Assembly (NCBI RefSeq): GCF_003999995.1
Contig: NZ_RJAD01000003.1
Location: 430,361-494,360 of the forward strand
Source: Microbacterium sulfonylureivorans
GTDB taxonomy: Bacteria > Actinomycetota > Actinomycetes > Actinomycetales > Microbacteriaceae
Reading direction: 5' to 3'
Length of the DNA stretch: 64,000 nucleotides
The position numbers were made by a program, and so were the translations under genes. The notes beneath the pieces were generated by a model. The model was not told the origin of the DNA, searched no databases, and worked only from the letters and a program-made list of their open reading frames with translations. Positions 10,468 to 18,110 of this stretch are shown in pieces; the first letter of the stretch is position 1; each line of letters opens with the position of its first letter.

Positions 10468-12438
10468 ATGCCGCACGGCGCCCGAACCTGCTTCCCCCGC
10501 ATCCGCCTCGCCGTCCTGGCGCTCGTCGCCGCGCTGCTCGCGGCATCCGTGCTCGTTCCGGTGTCCGGCGCCCACGCCGCCGCACGCGGGTCCGGCTTCG
10601 GCGCGTGGGCGCCGGTGTCGCCGTACGGCTGGCACGGCTCGATGCTCGTCGACGGCGTCCACACCTACTGCATCCTGCCGGGTGCAGCCGCGCCGACCGG
10701 CGCCACGACGGACCACGGCATCCGCTCCTCGGTGCTCGGGCTCAGTCCCCGACAGCTGGCGGGCATCAACCTCCTGGTGACGAAGTACGGGCAGACGAGC
10801 GACCCGGTGCAGGCGGCAGGAGTCGCCTGGGCGGTGAAGGCGATCGCCGACTGGGATGCCGCACTCCACCACTACGGATACCGGGGATCGTCGCTCGCCG
10901 GCGCGGTCAACTGGACGTTCTCCGCACTTGCGCCCGAGCACAACATCGCCGTTCAGAAGCGGGCCGTGGCCTACTACGACGAGGCGAGGCGAGCCGGCGC
11001 GACCACCGCCGGCGGAGAGTTGATCTTCACGACCGACGCCGAGGATCATCGCGCGGGAACCGTCGAGCTCCGCACGAAGAGCGCACAGGCGACCGGATCG
11101 ATCACACTCGCGGGCGCCGTGTTCGTCCGGTCGGGGACGGCCACGCTCACGAGAGCCGTGCCGGGGGTCGCCTACGACATCCGCACGACCGCCGCGCCGG
11201 GGCGGCCGCACACCGTGAGAGGAACCGGCCGCTTCTCCACCGGTATGGCGGCCGCCGTGCGCCATTTCACGACGCCCGGAGGGCAAGACACCGCCGGGCC
11301 CGGCGGTGAGCACTCCTTCGCCGCGAAGGGAGCGGATGCCGCACCGCGGGCGGCGGGGTTCGTTCCGGCGATCACGACCCAGGCAGGGGCGGCGTACTCG
11401 CCCGGCGGCGTGTTCGTCGACGACGTCACGTTCCGCGTCGACTCCGGCGAGTGGCCACGCGACGGCAAGGGCCGGTACCTCCCGCTGGTCGCCTCGGCGA
11501 CCGTCTACCGCACCGACGACGAACCGGCGCCGTCTCGGAAGATCCCGACCGACGCCGTCCCCGTGGGCGAGCTCTCACTCGTCACCGACCGATCCGTCGG
11601 TCCGGAGGCCGCCTACCGGGTGTCCTCCGACTGGGAGATGGATGAGCCCGGCTTCTACAGCGCCGTATGGACGATCCGGGCCGACGCACAGCCCGACCCA
11701 GGGGCGCTGCGGCTCCCCCGCCGCTACCTGTGGTCCGAGCATTTCGGGGTCGCGAACCAGGTCACGATGGTGCCTTCGGTCTCGTCCCGCGCGCAGCGCA
11801 GAGCAGATGCCGGTGAGACCGTGAGCGACACGATCATGATCGAGGGCCCGGTCCCCGCGCGCGGCCTCGACATCTCCTCGTCGCTGTACCGCGCCGTCGA
11901 CGGGATCCCGGCGGCAGACGTCTGCGTCGCGGAGAACCTCGTATGGGAAGCGCCCGCGCAGCGCGTCACGAAGCGCGGCGAGGTCACCGTCGCATCGCCG
12001 CCCGTCACCGAACCGGGCACGTACTACTGGCAGGAGCGCGCTGCCGACGTCGGCGGTGCCGTGGTCCATCTCGGGGTCTGCGGGGTGGAGCAGGAGACGT
12101 CCCGGGTCGTGAGCGCCCCCGCACCGGTCCCGAGCCCGACGCCCACGCCCGCTCCCACATCGACGCCCGCGACGACGACCCCGCCGACGCCCGCCTCCAC
12201 CCCCACGCCCACGCCCACGCCCGCGTCGACGCCTGCGGCCGCTGTCCCCCGCCGCTCGACACCGCCGACGCCACCCACGGAGGACGCTCCGACTCCGCAG
12301 GGACTTGCGCGGACCGGAGCGCCCGCCGACGGAACGCGGGCGGTCGCAGGCGTCGGGATCGTCGTCCTCACCGTCGGCGCGACCCTCTTCTCGTGCCGAC
12401 GCAGACGACGGTTCGAAGCACCCTCCGCAATCGGTTAG
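10468..12438 (+). CDS. LAxTG-anchored surface protein with proline/threonine-rich stalk
   Basis: 656 residues. Signal peptide (about 1-38, ending AHA), an N-terminal domain with TYCILPG (Cys68) and DPVQAAGVAW (Gln115-Trp121), middle repeats, a domain with GTYYWQE near residue 520, a Pro/Thr/Ser stalk of about 50 residues, then LARTG at 613-617, a hydrophobic helix and an Arg-rich tail. LAxTG is the sortase E signal of high-GC actinobacteria, so the protein is probably linked to peptidoglycan. The N-terminal domain resembles VaFE-type actinobacterial surface proteins; a Cys-Gln thioester is possible but the Gln-to-Trp spacing is longer than in known thioester domains. GGAG sits 5 nt before the ATG. 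No sortase gene is in the window. Confidence 0.85.
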   Translation: MPHGARTCFPRIRLAVLALVAALLAASVLVPVSGAHAAARGSGFGAWAPVSPYGWHGSMLVDGVHTYCILPGAAAPTGATTDHGIRSSVLGLSPRQLAGINLLVTKYGQTSDPVQAAGVAWAVKAIADWDAALHHYGYRGSSLAGAVNWTFSALAPEHNIAVQKRAVAYYDEARRAGATTAGGELIFTTDAEDHRAGTVELRTKSAQATGSITLAGAVFVRSGTATLTRAVPGVAYDIRTTAAPGRPHTVRGTGRFSTGMAAAVRHFTTPGGQDTAGPGGEHSFAAKGADAAPRAAGFVPAITTQAGAAYSPGGVFVDDVTFRVDSGEWPRDGKGRYLPLVASATVYRTDDEPAPSRKIPTDAVPVGELSLVTDRSVGPEAAYRVSSDWEMDEPGFYSAVWTIRADAQPDPGALRLPRRYLWSEHFGVANQVTMVPSVSSRAQRRADAGETVSDTIMIEGPVPARGLDISSSLYRAVDGIPAADVCVAENLVWEAPAQRVTKRGEVTVASPPVTEPGTYYWQERAADVGGAVVHLGVCGVEQETSRVVSAPAPVPSPTPTPAPTSTPATTTPPTPASTPTPTPTPASTPAAAVPRRSTPPTPPTEDAPTPQGLARTGAPADGTRAVAGVGIVVLTVGATLFSCRRRRRFEAPSAIG

Positions 12439-12441
12439 ACT
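12412..12441 (+). promoter_or_regulatory. tRNA-Pro promoter
   Basis: TTCGAA at 12412-12417, an 18-nt spacer and TAGACT at 12436-12441. The -10 box includes the TAG stop codon of the upstream surface-protein gene. Transcription would start about 8 nt before the mature tRNA. Confidence 0.5.
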
Positions 12442-12456
12442 CGGAGGGTTGCAAAA

Positions 12457-12533
12457 CGGGGTGTGGCGCAGCTTGGTAGCGCGCGTCGTTCGGGACGACG
12501 AGGCCGCAGGTTCAAATCCTGTCACCCCGACCA
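12457..12533 (+). tRNA. tRNA-Pro (anticodon CGG)
   Basis: 77 nt including encoded CCA. The acceptor stem CGGGGTG pairs with CACCCCG, the anticodon loop is TTCGGGA (CGG at the expected place, with G37 as in proline tRNAs), and the T arm has GGTTCAAATCC. It reads CCG codons, which are abundant here. Confidence 0.97.
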
Positions 12534-12535
12534 TG

Positions 12536-12565
12536 AAGAGGCTCCGCCGCAAGGCGGGGCCTCTT
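12536..12565 (+). terminator. Hairpin after tRNA-Pro
   Basis: AAGAGGC-TCCGCC, loop GCAA, then GGCGGG-GCCTCTT: a 13-bp stem with one mismatch beginning 3 nt after the tRNA CCA end. No long T run follows, as is usual in high-GC actinobacteria. Confidence 0.7.
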
Positions 12566-12593
12566 CCGTTAGACCAGCAAGGAGCTTCCGACC

Positions 12594-13370
12594 GTGACTG
12601 CCGGCATCCCGCCCCGCCTCGTCGCCTTCGATCTCGACGACACCCTCGCGCCGTCCAAGAGCGCGATCGACCCTCGCATCGGAGACCTGCTCGTCGCCCT
12701 CGCCGATCGGGTCGAGGTCGCGATCATCTCCGGCGGCCAGCTCGCGCAGTTCACGATGCAGGTCGTCGACAGGCTCCCGGCCGCCTCCCCCGAGGCGCTC
12801 TCGCGACTCCACCTCCTCCCGACGTGCGGCACCCAGTACTACCGGATCACCCCTGCAGGCGTCTCGACCGTCTACGCCCACGCGCTGACCGACGACCAGA
12901 AGTCGCGCGCCCTCGACGCGGTCGAGGGAGAGGCCCGGCGCCTCGGCCTGTGGGAGGCCGAGACCTGGGGCGACATCCTCGAAGACCGCGGCTCGCAGAT
13001 CACCTTCTCCGCACTCGGCCAGCTCGCGCCGCTCGACGCCAAGACCGCGTGGGACCCCACCGGCGAGAAGAAGAACTCGCTCCGCGCCGCGGTGGCGGAG
13101 CGCATCCCCGACCTCGAGGTCCGCTCCGGCGGCTCGACCTCGGTCGACATCACGCGCCGCGGCATCGACAAGGCGTACGGCATGCGTCAGCTCTCGGAGC
13201 AGACCGGCATCCCCCTCGACGACATGCTCTTCATCGGCGACCGCCTCGACCCCGACGGCAACGACTACCCCGTCCTGGCGATGGGCGTCGACTGCCAGGC
13301 CGTCGACGGCTGGGAGGACACCGCCGCGTTCCTCGAGCAGCTCATCCCGACGCTGCCCGGGCGCGACTGA
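12594..13370 (+). CDS. HAD-IIB family hydrolase (phosphomannomutase-like)
   Basis: 258 residues. HAD motifs: AFDLDDTLAPS near residue 11 (catalytic Asp pair), ISGG near 47 and GDRLDPDGNDY near 215 (motif IV acidic residues). The cap arrangement with CGTQYYRI and a TSVDITRRGIDK segment matches Cof/PMM-type HAD-IIB proteins, close to the eukaryotic-type phosphomannomutase group. It probably acts on a sugar phosphate in the cytoplasm. GTG start at 12594 with GGAG 9 nt upstream. It is monocistronic between tRNA-Pro and the convergent lldD gene. Confidence 0.88.
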   Translation: MTAGIPPRLVAFDLDDTLAPSKSAIDPRIGDLLVALADRVEVAIISGGQLAQFTMQVVDRLPAASPEALSRLHLLPTCGTQYYRITPAGVSTVYAHALTDDQKSRALDAVEGEARRLGLWEAETWGDILEDRGSQITFSALGQLAPLDAKTAWDPTGEKKNSLRAAVAERIPDLEVRSGGSTSVDITRRGIDKAYGMRQLSEQTGIPLDDMLFIGDRLDPDGNDYPVLAMGVDCQAVDGWEDTAAFLEQLIPTLPGRD

Positions 13371-13433
13371 GCGGCGTCGATCCGACGGATCGCAGCCGCC
13401 GGAACCCGAGTCCCGACGACCGCCGGCACCCGG

Positions 13434-14714
13434 CTAGCTCTTCGTCGACGCACGGGCGCGCGGAGCCCGCGCCGGAGCGGCCGTCGCCACCGGCACCAGC
13501 CGCTGCAGCTGCGTGACGTGCGTGGGCTCGAGCTCGGCCAGGGTCGAGACTCCGAGGAGCTGCATCGTGCGCTCGATCTCGCTGCGGAGGATCGCGATCG
13601 TACGGTCGACCCCCTGGCGGCCGCCGGCCATGAGGCCGTACAGGTAGGCACGCCCGATGAGGGTGAACTTGGCCCCGAGCGCGATCGAGGCGACGATGTC
13701 GGCGCCGTTCATGATGCCGGTGTCGACCATGACGGTCGCATCCTTGCCGACCTCCTGGACGACCTTCGGCAGGAGATGGAACGGGATGGGCGCGCGGTCG
13801 AGCTGGCGGCCGCCGTGGTTCGACAGGATGATGCCGTCGACCCCGGCATCGACCAGGCGCACCGAGTCCTCGACGTTCTGCACGCCCTTGACGACGATCT
13901 TGCCGGGCCAGAGGTCGCGGATGACGGCGAGGTCGTCGTAGCTGATCGTCGGATCCATCGCAGAGTTGAGCAGCTCGCCGACGGTTCCGCCGGTCGTCGA
14001 AAGCGACGCGAACTCGAGCTTCGGAGTGGTCAGGAAGTCGTACCACCACCACGGGCGCGGGATCGCGTTGATGATCGTGCCCACCGTCAGCTGCGGTGGG
14101 ATCGAGAACCCGTTGCGCTTGTCTCGCAGGCGCGCTCCCGCGACCGGCGTGTCGACGGTGAACTGCAGGGTGTCGAACCCCGCCTCCGCAGCGCGACGGA
14201 CGAGGCCGTACGAGATCTCGCGATCGCGCATCACGTACAGCTGGAACCAGTTGCGGCCGTGGGGGTTCGCGGCCTTGACGCCCTCGATCGAGGTTGTCCC
14301 GAGCGTGGACAGGGTGAACGGGATGCCGGCGGCACCGGCCGCGGAGGCCCCGGCGACCTCGCCCTCGGTCTGCATCAGGCGAGTGAAGCCGGTGGGTGCG
14401 ATGCCGAAGGGCAGGGCGCTCGGTCCGCCGAGGATCTCGACCGACGTGTCGACGTCGGGGGCGGGTCGCAGGATGCCGGGGTGGAACTCGATGTCCTCGA
14501 AGGCCTGACGTGCTCGCGACAGCGACAGCTCGCCCTCGGCCGCGCCGTCGGTGTAGTCGAACGCCGCCTTGGGCGTGCGGCGCTTGGCGATCGTTCGCAG
14601 GTCGGCGATCGTGAGCGCCGAGTCGAGGCGGCGCTTGCGCCCGTCGAGCTCCGGGTTCTTGAACTTCATCAGCTCGAGGAGTTCGGCCGGGTTGGGAAGC
14701 TGTCGCTGGACCAT
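13434..14714 (-). CDS. lldD: FMN-dependent alpha-hydroxy acid dehydrogenase (L-lactate dehydrogenase LldD-like)
   Basis: 426 residues. It oxidises L-lactate (or a related 2-hydroxy acid) to pyruvate, passing electrons to the respiratory chain. Seen: an N-terminal [13 protein letters not shown] segment, an FMN-binding barrel with [18 protein letters not shown], the WFQLYV strand, the substrate-binding SNHGGRQLD near residue 310, and a C-terminal phosphate loop ([14 protein letters not shown]). The C-terminal tail is Ala/Arg-rich. ATG 14714 is 16 nt after the stop of the FadR-type regulator, so regulator and enzyme form an operon, which supports lactate as the natural inducer. Confidence 0.92.
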   Translation of the reverse strand: MVQRQLPNPAELLELMKFKNPELDGRKRRLDSALTIADLRTIAKRRTPKAAFDYTDGAAEGELSLSRARQAFEDIEFHPGILRPAPDVDTSVEILGGPSALPFGIAPTGFTRLMQTEGEVAGASAAGAAGIPFTLSTLGTTSIEGVKAANPHGRNWFQLYVMRDREISYGLVRRAAEAGFDTLQFTVDTPVAGARLRDKRNGFSIPPQLTVGTIINAIPRPWWWYDFLTTPKLEFASLSTTGGTVGELLNSAMDPTISYDDLAVIRDLWPGKIVVKGVQNVEDSVRLVDAGVDGIILSNHGGRQLDRAPIPFHLLPKVVQEVGKDATVMVDTGIMNGADIVASIALGAKFTLIGRAYLYGLMAGGRQGVDRTIAILRSEIERTMQLLGVSTLAELEPTHVTQLQRLVPVATAAPARAPRARASTKS

Positions 14715-14730
14715 CGTCGTGTGTTCTCCG

Positions 14731-15438
14731 TCAGTCGTTCGCGCGGGCGAGGCCCGCTTCGGCGTAGTAGCCGGTGATGTGGTCGTGGATGAGGGTGCGT
14801 GCGCGGCCGGCGTCGCCCGCGTCGACGGCGTCGAGGATGGTGCGGTGCTCGGCACGCAGGCGGGAGGCCGCGGCATCCCAGTCGGCGATGCCCTCCGCAC
14901 CGGCCTGCACGTACGACTCGATCGCCGTGCGCAGGCCGGCCATCATCGCCGCGATGACGAGATTGCCGGATGCCTCGGCCAGCGCCAGGTGGAGCCGCGC
15001 GTCGAGGGCGAGGAACTCGGCCGGGGTGAGGTCCGCGGCGTCCATCGCGTCGACGATGGCGCGGGCGTCGCCCGTGTCGCGCGCCGGATCTGCAGCGAGG
15101 GCGTCGACCACGGCGGACTCCAGCACGAGACGCGTGCGGACGACATCGTCGAGCGGGAACCCCTGAGCCGCCACCTGCAGCCGCAGGAGGGCCGACATGC
15201 CCCCCTGCGGCGTGGCGATGATGATCGCGCCCGACGACGGCCCCGAACCCGTGCCGGTGCGGATGAGCCCCATGACTTCGAGCACGCGGAGCGCCTCACG
15301 GACGCTCGACCGGCCGACGCCGAGCGTCGACGCGAGCTCGCGTTCCGGGGGCAGGCGGTCGCCGGGGCGCAGACTTCCCTCGAGCAGGTCGGATTCGATG
15401 CGCTCGAGGACCACCTGCCACGCGCGGGTCTCGGACAC
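14731..15438 (-). CDS. FadR-subfamily GntR regulator (LldR-like)
   Basis: 235 residues. An N-terminal winged helix ([20 protein letters not shown], then [12 protein letters not shown]) is followed by an all-helical FCD ligand domain with Asp and His residues for metal and ligand binding ([14 protein letters not shown] near 140). Start chosen at GTG 15438 because AGGAGG ends 5 nt upstream; the in-frame GTG at 15444 abuts that sequence. It sits directly before lldD and divergently from the DUF1295 gene, with two TGGTCNGACCA palindromes in between. It is probably a lactate-responsive repressor that also controls itself. Confidence 0.9.
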   Translation of the reverse strand: MSETRAWQVVLERIESDLLEGSLRPGDRLPPERELASTLGVGRSSVREALRVLEVMGLIRTGTGSGPSSGAIIIATPQGGMSALLRLQVAAQGFPLDDVVRTRLVLESAVVDALAADPARDTGDARAIVDAMDAADLTPAEFLALDARLHLALAEASGNLVIAAMMAGLRTAIESYVQAGAEGIADWDAAASRLRAEHRTILDAVDAGDAGRARTLIHDHITGYYAEAGLARAND

Positions 15439-15450
15439 GGCCACCTCCTA

Positions 15451-15482
15451 TGGTCAGACCACAGTAGCGTGTGGTCGGACCA
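15451..15482. promoter_or_regulatory. Double operator for the FadR-type regulator
   Basis: Two near-identical palindromes, TGGTCAGACCA at 15451-15461 and TGGTCGGACCA at 15472-15482, with centres 21 bp apart (two helical turns). The TGGT-N3-ACCA pattern is the known consensus of the FadR/LldR/PdhR group. The first covers the start of the regulator transcript, the second lies between its -35 and -10 boxes and at the -35 position of the divergent gene. Confidence 0.85.
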
Positions 15483-15489
15483 CATGCAA
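15461..15489 (-). promoter_or_regulatory. Promoter of the regulator-lldD operon
   Basis: On the minus strand, TTGCAT (15489-15484), a 17-nt spacer and TACTGT (15466-15461). Transcription would start near 15454 inside operator 1, giving a short leader that contains the AGGAGG ribosome site. Confidence 0.7.
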
Positions 15490-15493
15490 CCAC

Positions 15494-15499
15494 TACTGT
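15494..15499 (+). promoter_or_regulatory. -10 box of the DUF1295 gene, leaderless
   Basis: TACTGT followed by 6 nt and the ATG at 15506. Operator 2 occupies the matching -35 position, so the same regulator may repress this gene. Confidence 0.6.
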
Positions 15500-15505
15500 G
15501 AGGCC

Positions 15506-16351
15506 ATGGATCCCCTCCTTCTCGTGCTCATCGTCTTCGGAGTGACCTGCGCATTCTGCTGGATCGCATCGCTCATCACGAAGGACACGTCCTGGGTCGA
15601 CCGGATCTGGTCGGTGGTCCCGGTCGTCTACGTCTGGATCTTCGCGATCGCGGGCATCGCCGCGGGCGACGACGCGGTGCGGCTGGTCGTCATGGCGGTC
15701 CTCGTCACCGCGTGGGGTGCACGGCTCACCTTCAACTTCGCCCGCAAGGGCGGCTATACCGGCATGGAGGACTACCGCTGGGCGATCCTGCGCGGGCGGA
15801 TGAAGCCGTGGCAGTTCCAGCTGTTCAACATCTTCTTCATCGTGCTGTACCAGAACGCGCTGCTCGTGCTCATCACGCTCCCCGCCTACATCGCGTGGCA
15901 GCATCCGCTCCCCTTCGGCGGATGGGATGCCGCGTTCGCCGCGCTCTTCGCCGCCTTCCTGGTCGGTGAGTTCATCGCCGACCAGCAGCAGTGGGAGTTC
16001 CACAAGGCCAAGCGGGCTGCGGGCGGGACGCTCGAGCCCGGATTCGCCACGACGGGGCTCTTCGCCCACAGCCGTCACCCGAACTTCTTCTTCGAGCAGG
16101 CGCAGTGGTGGGCGTTCTACGCGCTCGGCGCGACGGCCGCAGTGTCGGCCGGGCTGGGCGTATGGGGCGGCGCGCTCAACTGGACGATCCTCGGCGCAGC
16201 GCTGCTGACGATCCTGTTCATCGGATCGACGATCTTCACGGAGTCGATCACCGCCTCCAAGTACCCGGCCTACGCCGAGTACCAGCGCACGACATCGATG
16301 CTCGTGCCCCTCCCCCGGCGACGCTCCGGGCGTGCGCCCGAAGCCGCCTGA
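15506..16351 (+). CDS. DUF1295 / steroid 5-alpha reductase family membrane protein
   Basis: 281 residues with about six or seven hydrophobic helices. The C-terminal half has the family pattern HSRHPNFFFEQAQWWAFY (about residues 190-207), followed by a final YAEYQRTTS motif. Members are integral membrane enzymes or putative enzymes related to isoprenylcysteine methyltransferase and steroid reductase folds; no substrate is known for this group. It shares a divergent operator region with the lactate regulator and ends exactly where galE ends on the other strand (TGATCA). Start supported by a leaderless promoter. Confidence 0.88.
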   Translation: MDPLLLVLIVFGVTCAFCWIASLITKDTSWVDRIWSVVPVVYVWIFAIAGIAAGDDAVRLVVMAVLVTAWGARLTFNFARKGGYTGMEDYRWAILRGRMKPWQFQLFNIFFIVLYQNALLVLITLPAYIAWQHPLPFGGWDAAFAALFAAFLVGEFIADQQQWEFHKAKRAAGGTLEPGFATTGLFAHSRHPNFFFEQAQWWAFYALGATAAVSAGLGVWGGALNWTILGAALLTILFIGSTIFTESITASKYPAYAEYQRTTSMLVPLPRRRSGRAPEAA

Positions 16352-17371
16352 TCAGGCGCCCGCGAACCCGTCGGGATTCTGGGACTGCCAGTTCCACGCG
16401 TCGCGGGAGGCGTCGTCGATCGTGAGCTTCGCCGTCCACTCGAGCTCGCGCGCGGCCTTCGCCGGGTCGCAGTAGGTCGCAGCGACGTCTCCTTCTCGAC
16501 GCGGCAGAATCTCCGTCGGCAGTGCCCGGCCGGCTGCGCGCTCGAACGAGGCGATCAGCTCACGCACGCTCACGGGCTTGCCCGTGCCGAGGTTGTAGAC
16601 CGCGAAGCCCGGCTCGCCCTTCTCCAGCGCCGCGACGTGCCCGGCCGCGAGGTCGACCACGTGGATGTAGTCGCGGAGGCCCGTGCCGTCCGGGGTGTCG
16701 TAGTCGTCGCCGAAGATGCCGACCCGCTCGAGCGCGCCGATCGCGACCCGCTGCACGTAGGGCATGAGGTTGTTCGGGATGCCCGTCGGGTCTTCGCCGA
16801 TGAGGCCGCTCGGGTGTGCACCGACGGGATTGAAGTAGCGCAGGACCGTCACGTCGAGGTCGGGGTTGACGCGCGCGACGTCGGCGAGGACCACCTCGTT
16901 CATGCGCTTGGACTTGCTGTACGCGTTGGAGAGGTCGATGCTCGTCTTCGAGTCCTCGGTGAAGGGCAGGTCGGCGGGGTCGGAGTAGACCGTGCCGGTG
17001 CTCGAGAAGAGGAACGAGCGGATGCCGCGCGCAATGCCCACCCGGAGCAGTGCGTACGTCGTGTCGAGGTTGTTCGAGTAGTACTCGAGCGGCTTCTGCG
17101 TCGACTCGCCGACGGCCTTGAAGGCCGCGAGGTGCACGATCGCGTCGAACGGCCCATGCTCGTCGAACGCCGCAGCGACGACCGCATCGTCGGCGGCATC
17201 GCCCACGACCAGGGGCACCGCCTTGCCGGTGATCTGCGCGACCCGCTGCGCCGCGACGGCGGACGTGTTCGAGAGATCGTCGAGGAGCACGGCCTCGTGT
17301 CCGGCCTCGAGGAGGGCGACGGCCGTGTGGGCTCCGATGTAACCGGCGCCGCCGGCAAGCAGGACTCGCAT
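16352..17371 (-). CDS. galE: UDP-glucose 4-epimerase
   Basis: 339 residues, a typical length. It interconverts UDP-glucose and UDP-galactose using bound NAD. Rossmann motif GGAGYIG near residues 7-13, catalytic Ser124/Thr125 region SSTGTVY, Tyr151 and Lys155 in YSKSK, and the substrate loop YFNPVGAHPSGLIGEDP. The C-terminal LRDYIHVVDLA segment is also typical of GalE. A TAGGCT -10 box ends 7 nt before the ATG, so the message is probably leaderless. No other Leloir genes are adjacent; the role is likely supply of galactosyl units for cell-surface glycans. Confidence 0.96.
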   Translation of the reverse strand: MRVLLAGGAGYIGAHTAVALLEAGHEAVLLDDLSNTSAVAAQRVAQITGKAVPLVVGDAADDAVVAAAFDEHGPFDAIVHLAAFKAVGESTQKPLEYYSNNLDTTYALLRVGIARGIRSFLFSSTGTVYSDPADLPFTEDSKTSIDLSNAYSKSKRMNEVVLADVARVNPDLDVTVLRYFNPVGAHPSGLIGEDPTGIPNNLMPYVQRVAIGALERVGIFGDDYDTPDGTGLRDYIHVVDLAAGHVAALEKGEPGFAVYNLGTGKPVSVRELIASFERAAGRALPTEILPRREGDVAATYCDPAKAARELEWTAKLTIDDASRDAWNWQSQNPDGFAGA

Positions 17372-17378
17372 GCCATCC

Positions 17379-17384
17379 AGCCTA
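17379..17384 (-). promoter_or_regulatory. -10 box of galE, leaderless
   Basis: TAGGCT on the minus strand, 7 nt before the galE ATG. There is no Shine-Dalgarno sequence. Confidence 0.5.
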
Positions 17385-17415
17385 GAGCGACGCGCGCCCG
17401 GCCCGAGACGGCGGG

Positions 17416-18069
17416 TCAGCCGACCCGACCCCCGGACTCGCGCAGATAGCACTCCGCGCACATCGACTCGTAGGTGACGCGCTCGGTCGACATCTCGTCG
17501 ATCGCCACCTGGTCCCCGTCGAACACGAATCGGCCGCCCACGAGACGCGCGTTGAACAGCGCCTTGCGCCCGCAGCGGCAGATCGTCTTCAGCTCCTCGA
17601 GGGAGTGGGCGAGCTCGAGCAGGCGCCGCGAGCCCGGGAACGCCTGGGTCTGGAAGTCCGTGCGGATGCCGTATGCCAGCACGGGAATGCGATCCAGCAC
17701 GACGATGCGCAGCAGGTCGTCCACCTGGGCCCGCGTGAGGAACTGGGCCTCGTCGATCATGAGGCACGCCACATCGGGCGCGGCGCCCGTGGCGGCGGAC
17801 TCCGGGATGATGGCGTCCTCGGCCCGCGACCGCACCGCGGCCCGGTGCTCGGCGAACAAGGCCCGCAGGTCCGCGTCGGGCGCGATGAGGAAGTCGACCG
17901 TGCGCCGGACTCCGAGCCGGCTGTCGATCTGATCGGCGCCCTTGGTGTCGATCTCGGGCTTGGCCAGCAGCACGTGCTGGCCGCGCTCCTCGTAGTTGTA
18001 CGCGGCCTGCAGCAGCGATGTCGACTTTCCGGAGTTCATCGCCCCGTAGCGGAAGTACAGTTTTGCCAC
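17416..18069 (-). CDS. tdk: Thymidine kinase
   Basis: 217 residues. It phosphorylates thymidine with ATP in nucleoside salvage. P-loop GAMNSGKST at residues 9-17, the MIDEAQFL acidic motif, and two Cys pairs (CRCGRKA and CAECYL) that build the structural zinc site of type II thymidine kinases. GTG start at 18069: a TACGCT -10 box ends 6 nt before it, and MAKLYFRYG fits the family N-terminus. The gene stands alone between galE and the DUF2207 gene. Confidence 0.95.
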   Translation of the reverse strand: MAKLYFRYGAMNSGKSTSLLQAAYNYEERGQHVLLAKPEIDTKGADQIDSRLGVRRTVDFLIAPDADLRALFAEHRAAVRSRAEDAIIPESAATGAAPDVACLMIDEAQFLTRAQVDDLLRIVVLDRIPVLAYGIRTDFQTQAFPGSRRLLELAHSLEELKTICRCGRKALFNARLVGGRFVFDGDQVAIDEMSTERVTYESMCAECYLRESGGRVG

Positions 18070-18075
18070 CTGCCG

Positions 18076-18081
18076 AGCGTA
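18076..18081 (-). promoter_or_regulatory. -10 box of tdk, leaderless
   Basis: TACGCT on the minus strand, 6 nt before the GTG start of tdk. It is the main evidence for that start codon. Confidence 0.5.
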
Positions 18082-18110
18082 GCCCGTCGCGAGCACCCTC
18101 CCGCCCGCTC

